Assembly (NCBI GenBank): GCA_013420905.1
Contig: JAAXNY010000011.1
Span: 2,480,001-2,544,000 of the forward strand
Origin: Collybia mongolica
Lineage: Eukaryota; Basidiomycota; Agaricomycetes; Agaricales; Clitocybaceae
Reading direction: 5' to 3'
DNA: 64,000 nucleotides
The number at the start of each line of letters is the position of its first letter. Positions within the stretch are counted from its first letter, which is position 1. The notes below the pieces were generated by a model, which was not told the DNA's origin, did no database searches, and saw only the letters and a list, made by a program, of their open reading frames with translations. Of the stretch, positions 1 to 10,074 are shown in pieces. The translations under genes were made by a program, and so were the position numbers.

Positions 1-793
1 ACGACGACACGCGTTGGGCTAGCGAAGGTCACGTGACCGTGCCCTTGATAGTCCGAACAAGTGCGAAGTCCGGCGGCGAACTGCGCGCGAAGTAGAGAGT
101 GGGGGTGCGTGTGGGCGTAGGTAATGAACGTGCGATGTAGTGAATGTAATTGAGTGAGCGCGAAGTAAGCAGAGAAATTGTATCGTAAGTCGGCGGGATG
201 ACTGAGTCGCGAATCGGCAAAGTAGAAGTCGGCGGAGTGAGATTCGGCGAAGTAAGGCTAGATCGGCGAAGTAAGGCGGAAATGGAGTTCCCCTTACACA
301 TCCTTAATCTATCATATGCTTCCCATCTGCCATATATTTTCAGCTTATATTTATGCTTACATATACCCATGCTGGTGAATATATTTATTGCCACCTCATT
401 TTGAGAACCTGTGTGATCCTCTAATGTTGAACATTCCTTGCCTGAATTCATTGCATTACCCAAAACAATACAGAGGATAGGTATGACTGGAAAGCTCTAT
501 AGGGAATCCCCCTGTCCTGTGCAGTAATACACAGTGAAAATGATAGCTTACACAGTGATTCACAGAAGATCTGTGTCACCATACAGAGCTGCCACTATAG
601 GGACGTGTACTGTGGACTCTGTGGTACTGTAGGTCTCTGCATAGTGCTGTCACACTAGGCACCAGACTGATCAGGATTTGCTGATGAAGTTTGTGCTACA
701 GCCTCTCGGTTGGGAGAGGAGAGGGTAAGGAGAGCAGGGTAGTTGGGGACTGGTGCCTGGGTGGTGGGGGTGGGGTGCAGGGTGAGGAATTGT
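1..793. other. No gene seen; short GGCGAAGTAA-type repeats
   Basis: I find no convincing coding sequence here. Around positions 190-290 a short motif of the form (T)CGGCGAAGTAAG recurs several times with variation, which looks like a small decayed minisatellite. The stretch from about 680 to 793 probably belongs to the 3' end of the decayed LINE fragment that follows, because its GT-rich complement resembles the proline-rich tail region of the intact LINE ORF2 elsewhere in the window. Confidence 0.4.
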
Positions 794-1705
794 TTAGGTG
801 TGGGCCACTTGGTGGAAGCGTTGTGTGGCTTGGATGAATGCTAGTAGGGGTGTGATGCCTTTGGGGTTGGAGAATAAGTAGGAAATGGACTCAGCTTTGC
901 GTTTAAGCCTTGCTCTAAGGAGGTGTCTCTCACGTTGGTACTGTGGGCAGTAGAATAGGTAGTGCTTAATGGATTCTACAGTAAGGCCGTGATGGTGGGG
1001 GCATGTTGGTGAGGGCAGGTGGCTGATGCGGAAGAGGTAGAGGTTTAGAGGGATGTGGCCAGTTTGTAATTGGGTCAGGATGGTAGATTGGTTGTGAGTG
1101 AGGGGGTCTGTTATTTTGAGGTATGAGCATGATGGGAGTTTGGGGTCAATGGCATTAATGGTTTGGTAGCAGGGTGATCTTTTCCATCTGGTTTTCCAGT
1201 TTTGGAGCAGATGTGAGAGGTGGGCTTGGCATGAAGCTGGAATACTTGTTGGGAGAGGGGCTTTGCGGAGGAGTGGGGGGAGGGAGGCAGTTGGGCTGGA
1301 GTTACCTAAGGCGGCAGTTTTTGCTAGTGCATCAGCACGCTCATTGGGCCCAAAGTCCATGTGGCCTGGTGTCCAGTGGAGGTGGAGTTTGATAACACTT
1401 CTGGTAGGTGGTGGGGGGGGAATTTCACCTTGTGCTTGAATGGCTTTGTTGGCTTGCACATTGATGAGTTTGTGTTGGCAGGAGTGGAGTTTTTCAGAAG
1501 CCGAGTGGGCAATGTCAAGGAGGTAGTGTGCTGGGTGGGGTCTTTGATTGTTCATGGCCTTAATTAGGGCTTGGCTGTCAGTGCCAATGGTTGTGGTGTC
1601 TCATAATTGGCGTGTAAGGCCATTGAGTAGGTGGAGTGCGAGGATGAGTCCTACAGCTTCGCCTTCGTATATGGTGATACACTGTGTCCCCATTGGATCA
1701 TGAAA
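794..1705 (-). pseudogene. 5'-truncated LINE ORF2 fragment (RNase H and C-terminal region)
   Basis: On the minus strand this reads as the RNase H and C-terminal part of a non-LTR retrotransposon ORF2. It contains YEGEAVGLILALHLL, a GTDSQAL segment, NNQRPHPAHYLLDIAH and WTPGHMDFGPNERADALAK, closely matching the same segments of the intact LINE at 32941-39143. The reverse transcriptase and endonuclease are missing, the usual result of incomplete reverse transcription or later deletion. An in-frame TGA at 1601-1603 breaks the RNase H region. The fragment ends abruptly at the palindrome at 1705. It is a dead copy of the same or a sister LINE family. Confidence 0.8.
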
Positions 1706-1756
1706 TTCAGCCATTTAAGTGTGGAAATATGAATTTCCACACTTAAATGGCTGAAT
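1705..1756. repeat. Perfect 24-bp inverted repeat with 4-bp loop
   Basis: Positions 1705-1728 and 1733-1756 are exact reverse complements, separated by ATGA. Each outer end reads ATTCAGCCAT or its complement, the same word that recurs in the neighbouring tandem repeat (…TTTCAGCCAT…). It may be a terminal hairpin of the repeat family or two head-to-head termini of a small element. It sits exactly at the end of the LINE fragment. Confidence 0.9.
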
Positions 1757-1792
1757 TAAAGGGGTATGAATTGTGGCTGAAATTCCACCCCA

Positions 1793-3213
1793 CATATTTC
1801 AGCCATCCAATAGATGAAAAAAGGTATTAAATTTTCCCTCCATTAATTGGATGAAATTTCATCCTATAAAGGAGTGAAGTTGGTGGCCTGATCTTCATCC
1901 CCCATATTTCAGCCATTTATTAGATAAAAATATGTATTAAAAATCCCTTCAATTAACTACAATTAATTGGATGAAAGTTCATCTTATAGAAGAGTGAATT
2001 TAGTGGCTGATTTTCATCCAAAATATGTTAGCCATCCATTAGATGAAAAAAAGTATTAAATTTCCCCCAGTTAACTGGATGAAATTTCATCCTATAGAAG
2101 AGTGATTTTAGTAGTTTATTTTCATCTCACATATTTCAGCCTTTTTTTTTTTTTTTTTTTTTTTTTGGTCATATAATAATATTAAGCACATGTGGGTTTG
2201 ACCCAGCTACATGCAGGCATAGACACCTATTACCACTAAGTAATCTGTAATGAGCCATCAGGGTGGAGCTGTACACTAAGTTGCTCTCCAGGTCATATTA
2301 CTGGTCTAGACTGAGGATACCTGCAGTCCAACGGTATTGTACTGTACCATGTCTGAACCTCCCAACGCCTTAAAGGTTTGCCTTCGCTTGTCGGGACATG
2401 GTCCCCTCCCTTCACGTTGGTACCCCGTTCCACTCCCCCCCTGGTATTTTCAGGGTGCCCTGGAAACCCATTACTCCCCCCCAGTGTCAAAGATAAATGT
2501 CCAAACTAAATGAACGACCCATACCTCAAACCTGCTCCCCCTCTCCTGAATCCCCCCTATTACTTTCCCCCCTGTTCCACACTGCTCTCCCAAAGCAATG
2601 ACTCCCCTCAAAGTGAGGCCGCCAAATCCCACCATTGGTCGATAAACTGGCATTCTCCCCAAGAGGTGTGCTCTGTGCAGGGACAGTAGCTGATTGGGGG
2701 CCAGACCCCTTCCTCCTTTTGTATTTGGGTGTAGTGGTTAAGCGAGTACGAATAAATCGTCGAGAATGTTGGCGGTGACACTCCCTAAGGATCTGCGCGA
2801 AGCAGAGTACTAGAGTTGTGGTGTCCTCATGTGGCCTGGTAGTTAATGAGGTGGATGTGAACGGATTAGTGAAGCCCCCAGTACAGGCAAGATGAGATGA
2901 CCCTGCAGATAGTCAGGATCAGCTCTGATAAGTTAAAAATTTGGATATTGATAAAAGGATGGTGGCCCAGGCCGAAAGAGTGGTCCGATGAAAGGCGATG
3001 TCGATTAGGGATGAGGTGTTAGGTAGTTTAGGGACGACCTAGTGCAGGAGGGACAAATTCCCACGGTCAGATGGTGGTGGTAAAAGATCAAGAAGCGTCG
3101 TCACATATTTCAGCCATCCTTTAGATGAAAAAAGATATTAGAATTTTCTCCAATTAACTGGATGAAATTTCAACCTATAAGAGAGTGAGTTGGGTTGTAT
3201 ATTTTCATCTGAT
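1793..3213. repeat. Imperfect ~110-120 bp tandem repeat, four units
   Basis: Units begin with CATATTTCAGCCAT at about 1793, 1903, 2022 and 2130, and each continues with a variant of TAGATGAAAAAAGTATTAAA, then AACTGGATGAAATTTCATCC, then TATAAGAGAGTGA, then TTTTCATC. The fourth unit is split: its first ~12 bases end at 2141 and the rest resumes at 3101-3213, with a 959-bp insertion between. No protein is evident. The AT-rich hairpin-prone sequence resembles a small transposon-derived satellite. Confidence 0.75.
2142..3100 (-). mobile_element. Poly(A)-tailed retro-insertion of 959 bp, minus orientation
   Basis: The insert starts with 25 T residues (2142-2166), a poly(A) tail when read on the minus strand. 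It is flanked by an exact 15-bp direct repeat TCACATATTTCAGCC at 2127-2141 and 3101-3115. A tail plus a long target-site duplication is the signature of LINE-mediated target-primed reverse transcription, so this is a SINE-like element or a retroposed transcript. I find no long ORF and no confident tRNA or 5S head. Its source RNA is unknown. Confidence 0.75.
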
Positions 3214-3497
3214 AGGGGGGTACAAAATTTATACAAAAGAATGGAATTTAAAGACAGTACTTTGATTAATTAAATTAATAGGGGGAACAATCTGAGGTTA
3301 TATTTTGTAAGCTTGGAGTACTTAGTAAGTTCAGGTGAAGGGGGCCCAAAGGCAAGCTCTTGAGAGTAATTCAGCATGGCATTAAGGAACCAAAGGATTA
3401 TGCTATTACTATTATTGAAATATTGCTTGAGCAAGGCTGTAAGATGCATGGGCAAAAAGAGTAGTATATGTAGTTGATAAAAGAATGGATGTATCAA

Positions 3498-3755
3498 CTA
3501 TGTATGTATTGAAGATAAGGAATGACATCGACCAATAATTGACCACTTTCCACGATCCATAATGCGACCAATCACACATCCCACCTGGTTGAGATCAACA
3601 CATTCTATAGATCCTAGGTCTTTGTAATAGTTCAAGGAACAATAATCAGTTGCTGCTTCTGATATCTTGACCTGCCTGATAACTGCATAAATGAATGATT
3701 CTGCCTCAATCCCCGAGGTCTTTACACTAAGCCACATAACCCGTGCGGACTCCAC
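3498..3755 (-). pseudogene. Possible remnant of a Plavaka/CACTA-like transposon protein C-terminus
   Basis: An 85-codon minus-strand frame contains YYKDLGSIECVDLNQVGCVIG followed by a short R-rich W-containing segment (RIMDRGKWSIIGR). I recall this pattern of a hydrophobic valine-rich strand, GR(V/I)xDRGxWxIIDR, from the extreme C-terminus of large fungal Plavaka-type (CACTA-like) transposon proteins. The rest of the protein is absent, and the first few codons run into the GTCCGC repeats of the KDZ element. The likely reading is that an old Plavaka remnant was later cut by the KDZ insertion. Family assignment is from memory of the motif and needs a search. Confidence 0.4.
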
Positions 3756-4257
3756 ACGGACTCATTTAGCAGGACGCTCAGTCAGATGATAGTCCGCATC
3801 CACGCCGAGTCCGCGTCAATCCGCATGATTTCACGCGGACACACAGACAAGCACAGCCGGACAGCTGGTAGAGTCCGCATGGCCAGATGCTGACTAATAT
3901 TATTTCTAATCAGATTATTAATGTAATTTTTATTGACTCAAATTATGTAACTGAATGACCTAATATAACGGTGCTGAAAAATTTGCACCCAACAAGATTC
4001 GAACATGCACAGGCAGAAGCATTACATAATATTTTTGACATTCATAACTGTTAGGCCAGACTGGCATTCATAGCTGAAAGATACATGGCCTCAAGTCTAC
4101 GCATTTCAGTCACATGATTACGGGCACGTGCTGCGGTCACATTACCGTTGCCACGTCTTCGTTGATTATCTTCAACCACATCAACGACCACCAACGCACC
4201 AACCGCCAACGCACCCAACATTGCCCAACGCCGACCAACAAACCAATGCCCGATGCC

Positions 4258-6328
4258 GGTATGCCAGCAATGACACGCTCTATGGGATCCACCACGTGCA
4301 GCAGCTTATGCCGCTTGTTGCCTCCTCCATCAAAATCTCGCAAGCGTGCATTATTGAGCGCCAACGAAACCGCTGCTGCAGCCAAGAAGACCAAAACAAA
4401 AGCAAAAGCCCCTCAAGCACCCAAAGCGCCTGGAGACGCACAAACGGCAAACAACGAGGCCAAGGGAAGTGGGGGAAATGGTGGAAAAGGACGCAGAATG
4501 AGGGGACGGCGCGGAAAGGGCGCCCCGAGGGGTGGAGGGAGGTTAGAGAATCTTGTTTCCTTATGCGCTCACCACACAGACTGTCCCCCCCTCCAGGAAA
4601 ACGTCAGGAACCCAAAACAAGGAGGACACGGCCACCATTGCCCAAGGTGCCCCAGCGCACCTAACTGCGTGCGTTCGATTTTTATTATAATTGCATCCCC
4701 CCGTTACTAATTCTCCATCCCAGGACCGAACGTGCGCTCGATGCAGGAACCGCCAGCATCGCACCCCCACCTCGTGTGTGATCAGCCACCACACCCACGC
4801 TGCCAGTACAGGGCGAAGTCACCTGAACAACAACCGGGCATCTGTGATGCTTGGATATCAAGACGATACCCGAGGAAGGCAACAATGACGACGACAACGA
4901 CGAAGATAGCAGCGGCAACAGTGATGATGAGGCCAGCGGCAATGACGGCAACAGCAGCGGCAGCAACAATGACGGAGAAGCGGACGACTACAACAAAAAC
5001 AAGGACAACGAGGACAACAACGAGGACAACAACGAGAACAACAACGACAAAAACAACGATGAAGGTGTGGACAACAACAAGGACAACGATGAAAACGACG
5101 ACAAAGGTGCGGACAAAGGTGCGGACAACGGCAAACTGCGCAACGACGGAGCACACGACGGCAATGACGAGGAGAAGGCCAGCAGCGAGCGAGCACCACC
5201 CCACACCACCATGGCCGGTAACGACAATGGCAAGGCCTCCACCCCAATCCCTGACACTATTCAAGAAGCCACCCAGGACAATGCAGAAGGCTGGGGTGAT
5301 GAGAAGGGTGAGGATGAAGGTACTGATGGTAGGCTATACCTACTCATTCCATACTATACATCTTTTACATCTACTTTACTAGCTATGGGACCCAACACAG
5401 ATACAGGTAAACTTTGTATTTAGAAATTGAAAATAAAAATAATCATTGACTTTTATCAATATAAATAGGGGGAGATATCCATATGTCTAGCCCTCCAATT
5501 AGTCCACCCAAATTTTATGGTGCTTCTCGCACAACTGGGGGGATTATTAGGGGGAGGGCACAAGGGAATGCCTTGAACCATGCAGACCTGCAGGAGCTTG
5601 GCTCTATGGACAATTTCCCAGTTATATCTCAACAAGGCCATGTTCAGGTCTATACCAACAGAGAAAGACAAGGTTTACCAACCTTTTTTAAACATGATGT
5701 AACCTCAACTCTTGGACCAGTTCTAGAGACCTTATCTGATCTTCTATCACCAGTTTGTAGTAAGTATATTCAATTTCAATAACCTAATTTCTTTTTGACC
5801 ATATAGTAACAGAACAAAACCAACGCATTTTTGTATTTAAAGAGACTGGCTGGGCTATAAAGGGAAGGTATGAAACAGCACTCAGAAAAAATGATGAAGC
5901 TGTCTGGGTGGCCAAAAATGGAAAACAAACTCTTGACTTTTATATTGTAAGTTTTTTATGCACTTGTTATATCATTTCCTAACTAACTAAACTTTATTTC
6001 TAATTACTCCATTCAGGAGTCTGATAATCCATCTACAAGTCGCCACTCGTCTACTCCATACTCTATTGCTTCTGATCCTCCAGGTTCTAGAACTGTTACA
6101 CGTGCTCCAAGCCCTGATCCATTCTCTAGTACTGTTAACTCTGGCTCTGGCTCTGGCTCTGGTTCTGGTTTTGCTTCTGGCTCTGACTCAGTAGATCCAC
6201 TCAAGGCAGCTATCTTAACTAAGCTAGGGGTGTCTGCACATCTTGCTAGTTGTCAGGACTGGGGTCTTCATAGTTCTTTTGCTAAGTGGAAAGGCTATCT
6301 ATGTACCTCAATTCAGCAAAGTTCATAA
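4258..6328 (+). CDS. KDZ-associated accessory protein, basic N-terminus and acidic Asp/Asn-rich middle
   Basis: I do not recognise the function. Splicing joins exon 4851(approx.)-5328, micro-exon 5383-5406, 5469-5759, 5807-5946 and 6017-6328 with consistent phase and canonical GT-AG borders, ending at TAA 6326-6328. The first exon is uncertain: the frame starting near 4246/4258 encodes a basic Ala/Lys/Arg-rich segment (…KKTKTKAKAPQAPKAPGD…, then RRMRGRRGKGAP) and must be spliced to the acidic frame, which has no ATG of its own. The acidic block (about 4880-5160) is dominated by D, N, E and K. Downstream come a folded-looking part (TGWAIKGRYETALRKNDEAVW) and a Ser-Gly repeat. Its position inside the KDZ element suggests a transposon-encoded DNA- or chromatin-binding helper, which is inference. 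Exons 2-5 are well supported; the start is not. Confidence 0.5.
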
Positions 6329-7900
6329 AAGTTGGTTCAAATCTCTGGGTGGATCGCATATTCTCGGGTGGTGTTGTTAATGGCATGTATAGTTTTCATG
6401 CTTCATCATCAGCTTATGCAGAATACTGGAACAATAGCTTCTGGAGAGGTGCCTCAGTTAATGCAAATAAAGTATCACGCTGTCAAATATGGGGATCATT
6501 TGTACAAGAGTCTATCAGATCTATTGCAGGTGCAGCTAATATGAATCTAGAGGTTCAGGAAGGCTTATCTACCAATGAACTCACAAAACAAGCATTTAAA
6601 GAACTAGGTGAAGATGGAATTATTGGAATTGCCAGTGATCATGCTTGTAGTGAATGTTCACAGCCATATAAAAGAACAGCAGAGCTAATTAATGGAGATG
6701 ATGCTGCTGCCCTTGTTGGCATTGATCAGAATACTAGAGCAGTTCCAAGGTTCACTGGAAATAGAGAACAGATACTCCCTGATCCTGATGCACCTGAACC
6801 TGGGCAAGCTGATAATACTATGGATAATGACTGTCTTGAGGTAAAACTAAGAGTTGTGGATGGGATGGTTACAGGCCCACAGAAATGTGCAATTGATGGC
6901 TGTACATCTGAAGTTGTTAATTTGTGAGGTGGGGTATTTTGTGCCACACATCTAGCAGAATATGGGGACAGATGTCATGTTCGGAATTGCCAAAACCCCA
7001 ATGTCAATGGCACTCGTGCATGTAGGGAACACCAGCACCTATGGGCCAGACATATTGCCAACCACAGTAGGCAGACATATGCTGGTGCAAGAAGGGCAAT
7101 CAATAGGCCAGCTGAAAATCTACCTTGGCAGACTGCTGCAGTACCATTCAGACAAGCACATGATGAACATACTCCAGAAAGTGAAAGAAGTAACTACTTC
7201 ACAGCATCACATTACTACTGTGTTGAAACAATTTGTGCTCCCTGTGGTGTTGTTGTTGCATGGACCAAATTTGATAAATCAGAGTCACCTACAAAAATCT
7301 TAGAATTTTTGGAGAAGGTTTATCCTACTGAAGAGTCAAGACCAGCATATATCTGCATTGATAAAGCTTGCCTTGTTCTCCGCACTGCTGTTGCAAATGG
7401 GAGCTGGGATGGGGTGTGGAAATCAACAACTCGTTTTATTGTTGATGCATACCACTATATAAACCATCGTGCTGAAGATTACTTATGCCAAAAGTGGTGT
7501 AACCCTGCTCCAAAAAATGGTTCTGCACCAAATTTAGTTGTAGTAGCCCATGATAAGGATGGAAATCCTTATTACAAGAGAGCCTTCAATACACAGGTAT
7601 GTTAATGTGTGAGCTTTAAATGCAGTCATGCTTATTACAATATTACAGGCATGTGAACAATTAAATGCATGGTTAGGAGGCTTTGATTCAATTATCAGAA
7701 GAATGAAGCCTAGTAATTTTGACTGGTTCTTGCATGCCATGATGTTTTACCACACAAGATATGTGATTGAAAAGCAAGCAAGTAGAGATTCACCACCCCA
7801 GGTACAACAGGAGGAGCAGGAAGAAGATGAAGATGAAGAAACAGAAGTACAGCCAAACATTGATATGGCTGCAGAGGTTGTAGATGGGGATGTTGAATAA
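6286..7900 (+). pseudogene. KDZ transposase-like protein with cysteine clusters, one nonsense codon
   Basis: Two exons (to 7596 and from 7649; intron 7597-7648) give one frame of about 520 codons. It starts with SLWVDRIFSG-type residues (actually NLWVDRIFSGGVVNGMYSFH), characteristic of the cysteine-cluster domains that accompany KDZ transposases. Cysteine clusters include HACSECSQPYK, KCAIDGC, FCATH, CHVRNC and YCVETICAPCG. Candidate catalytic acidic residues sit in CIDKAC, VDAYHY and the EQLNAW segment opening exon 2. A TGA at 6925-6927 lies between KCAIDGC…VVNL and GGVFCATH in an otherwise uninterrupted frame; a CGA to TGA change would explain it. The start is unclear because a TAA lies just upstream (6283-6285), so an upstream exon or truncation is likely. 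The C-terminus is Glu-rich. Confidence 0.7.
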
Positions 7901-8217
7901 ATATAGTTTTATGTGTAGTTACTAGTATTATATGTGTTAGTAGTATATAAATGAGTGTTTACTAGTATTGGTGTGTGTTAGTAGGACATAAATGGGCAAA
8001 TTTATATAGAGTCCGCACAGAGTCCGCGCGGACTCCGTGCGGACTTGTACAGACTTTTGCAGTTTGTACTGATTTATATTATTTATATGGTGTCCGTGCG
8101 GAGTCCGCACGGATTTTTGCAGTCCGCGCAGAGTCCACAAGGACACGTGGGGGACTGTAAAGTACAGCAAAAATAGGTGACAAGAGAGAGGCTGAGCTCA
8201 GATCGACAGGTTGGAAG

Positions 8218-8994
8218 TAGGCTGCACACCGTACCGTATACGGCATACGGCCGTATAGTTTATGGTTCTGACGGCGACGGGTTTGCCATAACCGTAACTG
8301 TACACCCTTCGGCGGCAAGCCCGACGGCACGGTACAGGTGCCAATACGGCCATTGATGGGCTAATATGGGCATACGGCTAATAGATCTTACAATAACTTT
8401 GTGAGTATTGGATGTATGCCCTCTCGTTGTGTTGTGATTGCACTTCTTGCCTCAAGGGTCTGTTTTTGACAGCGGAATATCTGTAATATGCAAGAGTACA
8501 GCTGTTATTGATGATCTCACCAGGTACGTGAATCAGAACACATACCTCTGCACTGAATTTATGATTTGGCAGGAAGCGTGCCGTTCCCATCAAATGTTTA
8601 CAGGCCGTAAACTAACCTTAGTGTTGTATCTTATATCCCTCCACCCTGATATGTCGCTCCCCTTCGAGCATCCATCACCAATGGGAAGAGGACGTGATAC
8701 AGAGTGCAATCCCAGCACACAAAGTAGAGGGGTTGATGCTACAACCCTTCTTCTGTCATCTGGGGAGGTAAATGCATCATCACGCCAGTCTTTTGTGCAA
8801 ATGCATCGACGAGGCGCATTTTCGAAGTCACGTGGGCCGTATACCCGTATCGAGCCGTCAACGGCCGTCAATTGACGGGCCGGACGGCGGATACCCGTAC
8901 CGTACACCGTACCGTCAAAGGGGTGCGTTGGGGTGACGACGGGCGTAATACGGCTACCGTATCGCCGTTAATACGGATACGGCGTGCAGCCCTA
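8218..8994. mobile_element. Non-autonomous hAT-like element (777 bp) with 8-bp target duplication
   Basis: The left end reads TAGGCTGCACACCGTA and the complement of the right end reads TAGGGCTGCACGCCGTA. The element is flanked by an exact 8-bp direct repeat GTTGGAAG at 8210-8217 and 8995-9002. TAGGG-type termini, an 8-bp duplication and no transposase ORF match a hAT miniature element. The terminal ~150 bp on each side are rich in CCGTA/TACGG words that can fold back. Excision of the element restores continuity of the flanking reading frame (…G-W-K-A-M…), indicating insertion into a former coding exon. Confidence 0.85.
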
Positions 8995-9002
8995 GTTGGA
9001 AG

Positions 9003-9392
9003 GCTATGGTCGAACAAGGCTCTGTGACGCCGCGCTTTCATCGCACACACAAGTCAGCGTGGGGCACTCTATACCCCTTCGTGCGAGACGCAAACACTCG
9101 ATATGCTCGTCTACTCCAAAAAGAACTAGCGGAAATGGAAAAAAAATTGTCGGTCACAAACTCGGCACAACAGCTGATCACGAAACTCGAAATTTTGGCC
9201 CATAAACGATAATCAACTCTCCGGAAAATGCGGGAGGAAGCTGCGCTTCGCCATAATCCGGGAACACTGGGCGCTTTGATCACTGAATATGATAGCATTC
9301 GAACGCGTTTTGCGATCGTCTTGAACAACATTCAGAAACGGAAATACCCGTTGGCGAGCATATCAATCGTTTGGCCTGAGTTCTGTTTATAG
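9003..9392 (+). pseudogene. Remnant of an unidentified gene cut by hAT and KDZ insertions
   Basis: A single frame from the hAT right border runs through LYPFVRDANTRYARLLQKEL, a charged coiled-coil-like part (AEMEKKL…), a TAA at about 9210-9212, then REEAALRHNPGTLGALITEY and continues to TAG 9390-9392. Composition and amphipathic pattern look like real protein. The left piece of the same exon (about 8177-8209, DKREAELRST) lies on the other side of the hAT element and abuts the KDZ right end. I do not recognise the family. The internal TAA could be a CAA to TAA change or an unrecognised intron. Confidence 0.45.
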
Positions 9393-10074
9393 GGCCAGAG
9401 ATAATTCAAAATTGGTTAGTCGTCACCATTCTTTCTAACCGAACGAGAGCCTAATGCAAGATCCCAGCGCCGGCTAGCCCACCTGGGACGCTGCACTGTC
9501 TGCACGATCGCCTCTGATAAGTTATTGGACAGCACATCGACCTCGAAGTGCTACCAGGTACTATCGACAATATTTCTTGTGAAGGCCTTGCAATTCTGAA
9601 TTGATAGCGCTTCAACTTTCGGAAAGCCTTGAAACGGGAACAACTTGCACATATCCTCCGATCCCTTATATAACCAGTTCGAGCCGCAGGTCAAAAATTC
9701 GCGGAGCCCGATGATGCAATGTTACCTGTTGGGCATTCACGAGCGACGAAGCTATGAGAGGCCACCTGGGCATCGTGAGTTCCCGAACTCCTGCAAGATG
9801 TTAATGAGCTAGACAGACGAGAACCAGCCTCCAGGAGCCCAAACGGAAAGCGAACATCAGCAAGGTGTTCCACCCATTCCACCGATTAACGAGGAACGTC
9901 AACCCTGCTATTCTAATTGGATGTTTTCGAAGCGATCATATCTCTTGTTGGATCACGTTTGCCACATTACTATTAAAGGAGGTTCCTACCAAGGCGCTAT
10001 TCTGTCTTGTGGTACTTATAAGATTCTCGTATGGAATAGTCATGTGTTATTGTTCTCCACCCGTCCAAAATACC
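9393..10074. other. No gene seen
   Basis: No frame with a convincing protein, RNA gene or repeat. The last ~200 bases precede the 3' end of the first ICMT gene and probably contain its 3' UTR. Confidence 0.4.

Larger units (their letters stand above)
3740..8160 (+). mobile_element. KDZ-type DNA transposon with GTCCGC subterminal repeats
   Basis: Both ends are packed with copies of GTCCGC/GCGGAC words in palindromic arrangements (3745-3880 on the left, 8010-8145 on the right). The right end includes the perfect palindrome GAGTCCGCGCGGACTC at 8020-8035 and the inverted pair TCCGTGCGGA/TCCGCACGGA just after it. Between the ends lie an accessory gene (4258-6328) and a cysteine-cluster transposase-like gene (6286-7900) typical of fungal KDZ (Kyakuja-Dileera-Zisupton) elements. 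Exact termini and target duplication could not be fixed by eye, so borders are approximate to about 20 bp. The transposase is interrupted by one TGA, so the copy is probably not autonomous. Confidence 0.7.

Noticed and set aside
2167..2230. B-box-like GGTCAAACCC near the poly(A)-tailed insert, possible tRNA-derived SINE head
   Set aside because: It lies at the tail side and not at the head, has no matching A box at the right spacing and no cloverleaf.
1793..3213. Tandem repeat considered as a CRISPR-like or centromeric array
   Set aside because: Units are ~110 bp, imperfect and without unique spacers; only four units in a fungal genome.
4782..5264. Valine-rich minus-strand frame that looks like a membrane protein
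   Set aside because: It is the complement of the GAC/AAC-rich acidic coding repeat; such low-complexity DNA gives open frames on all strands.
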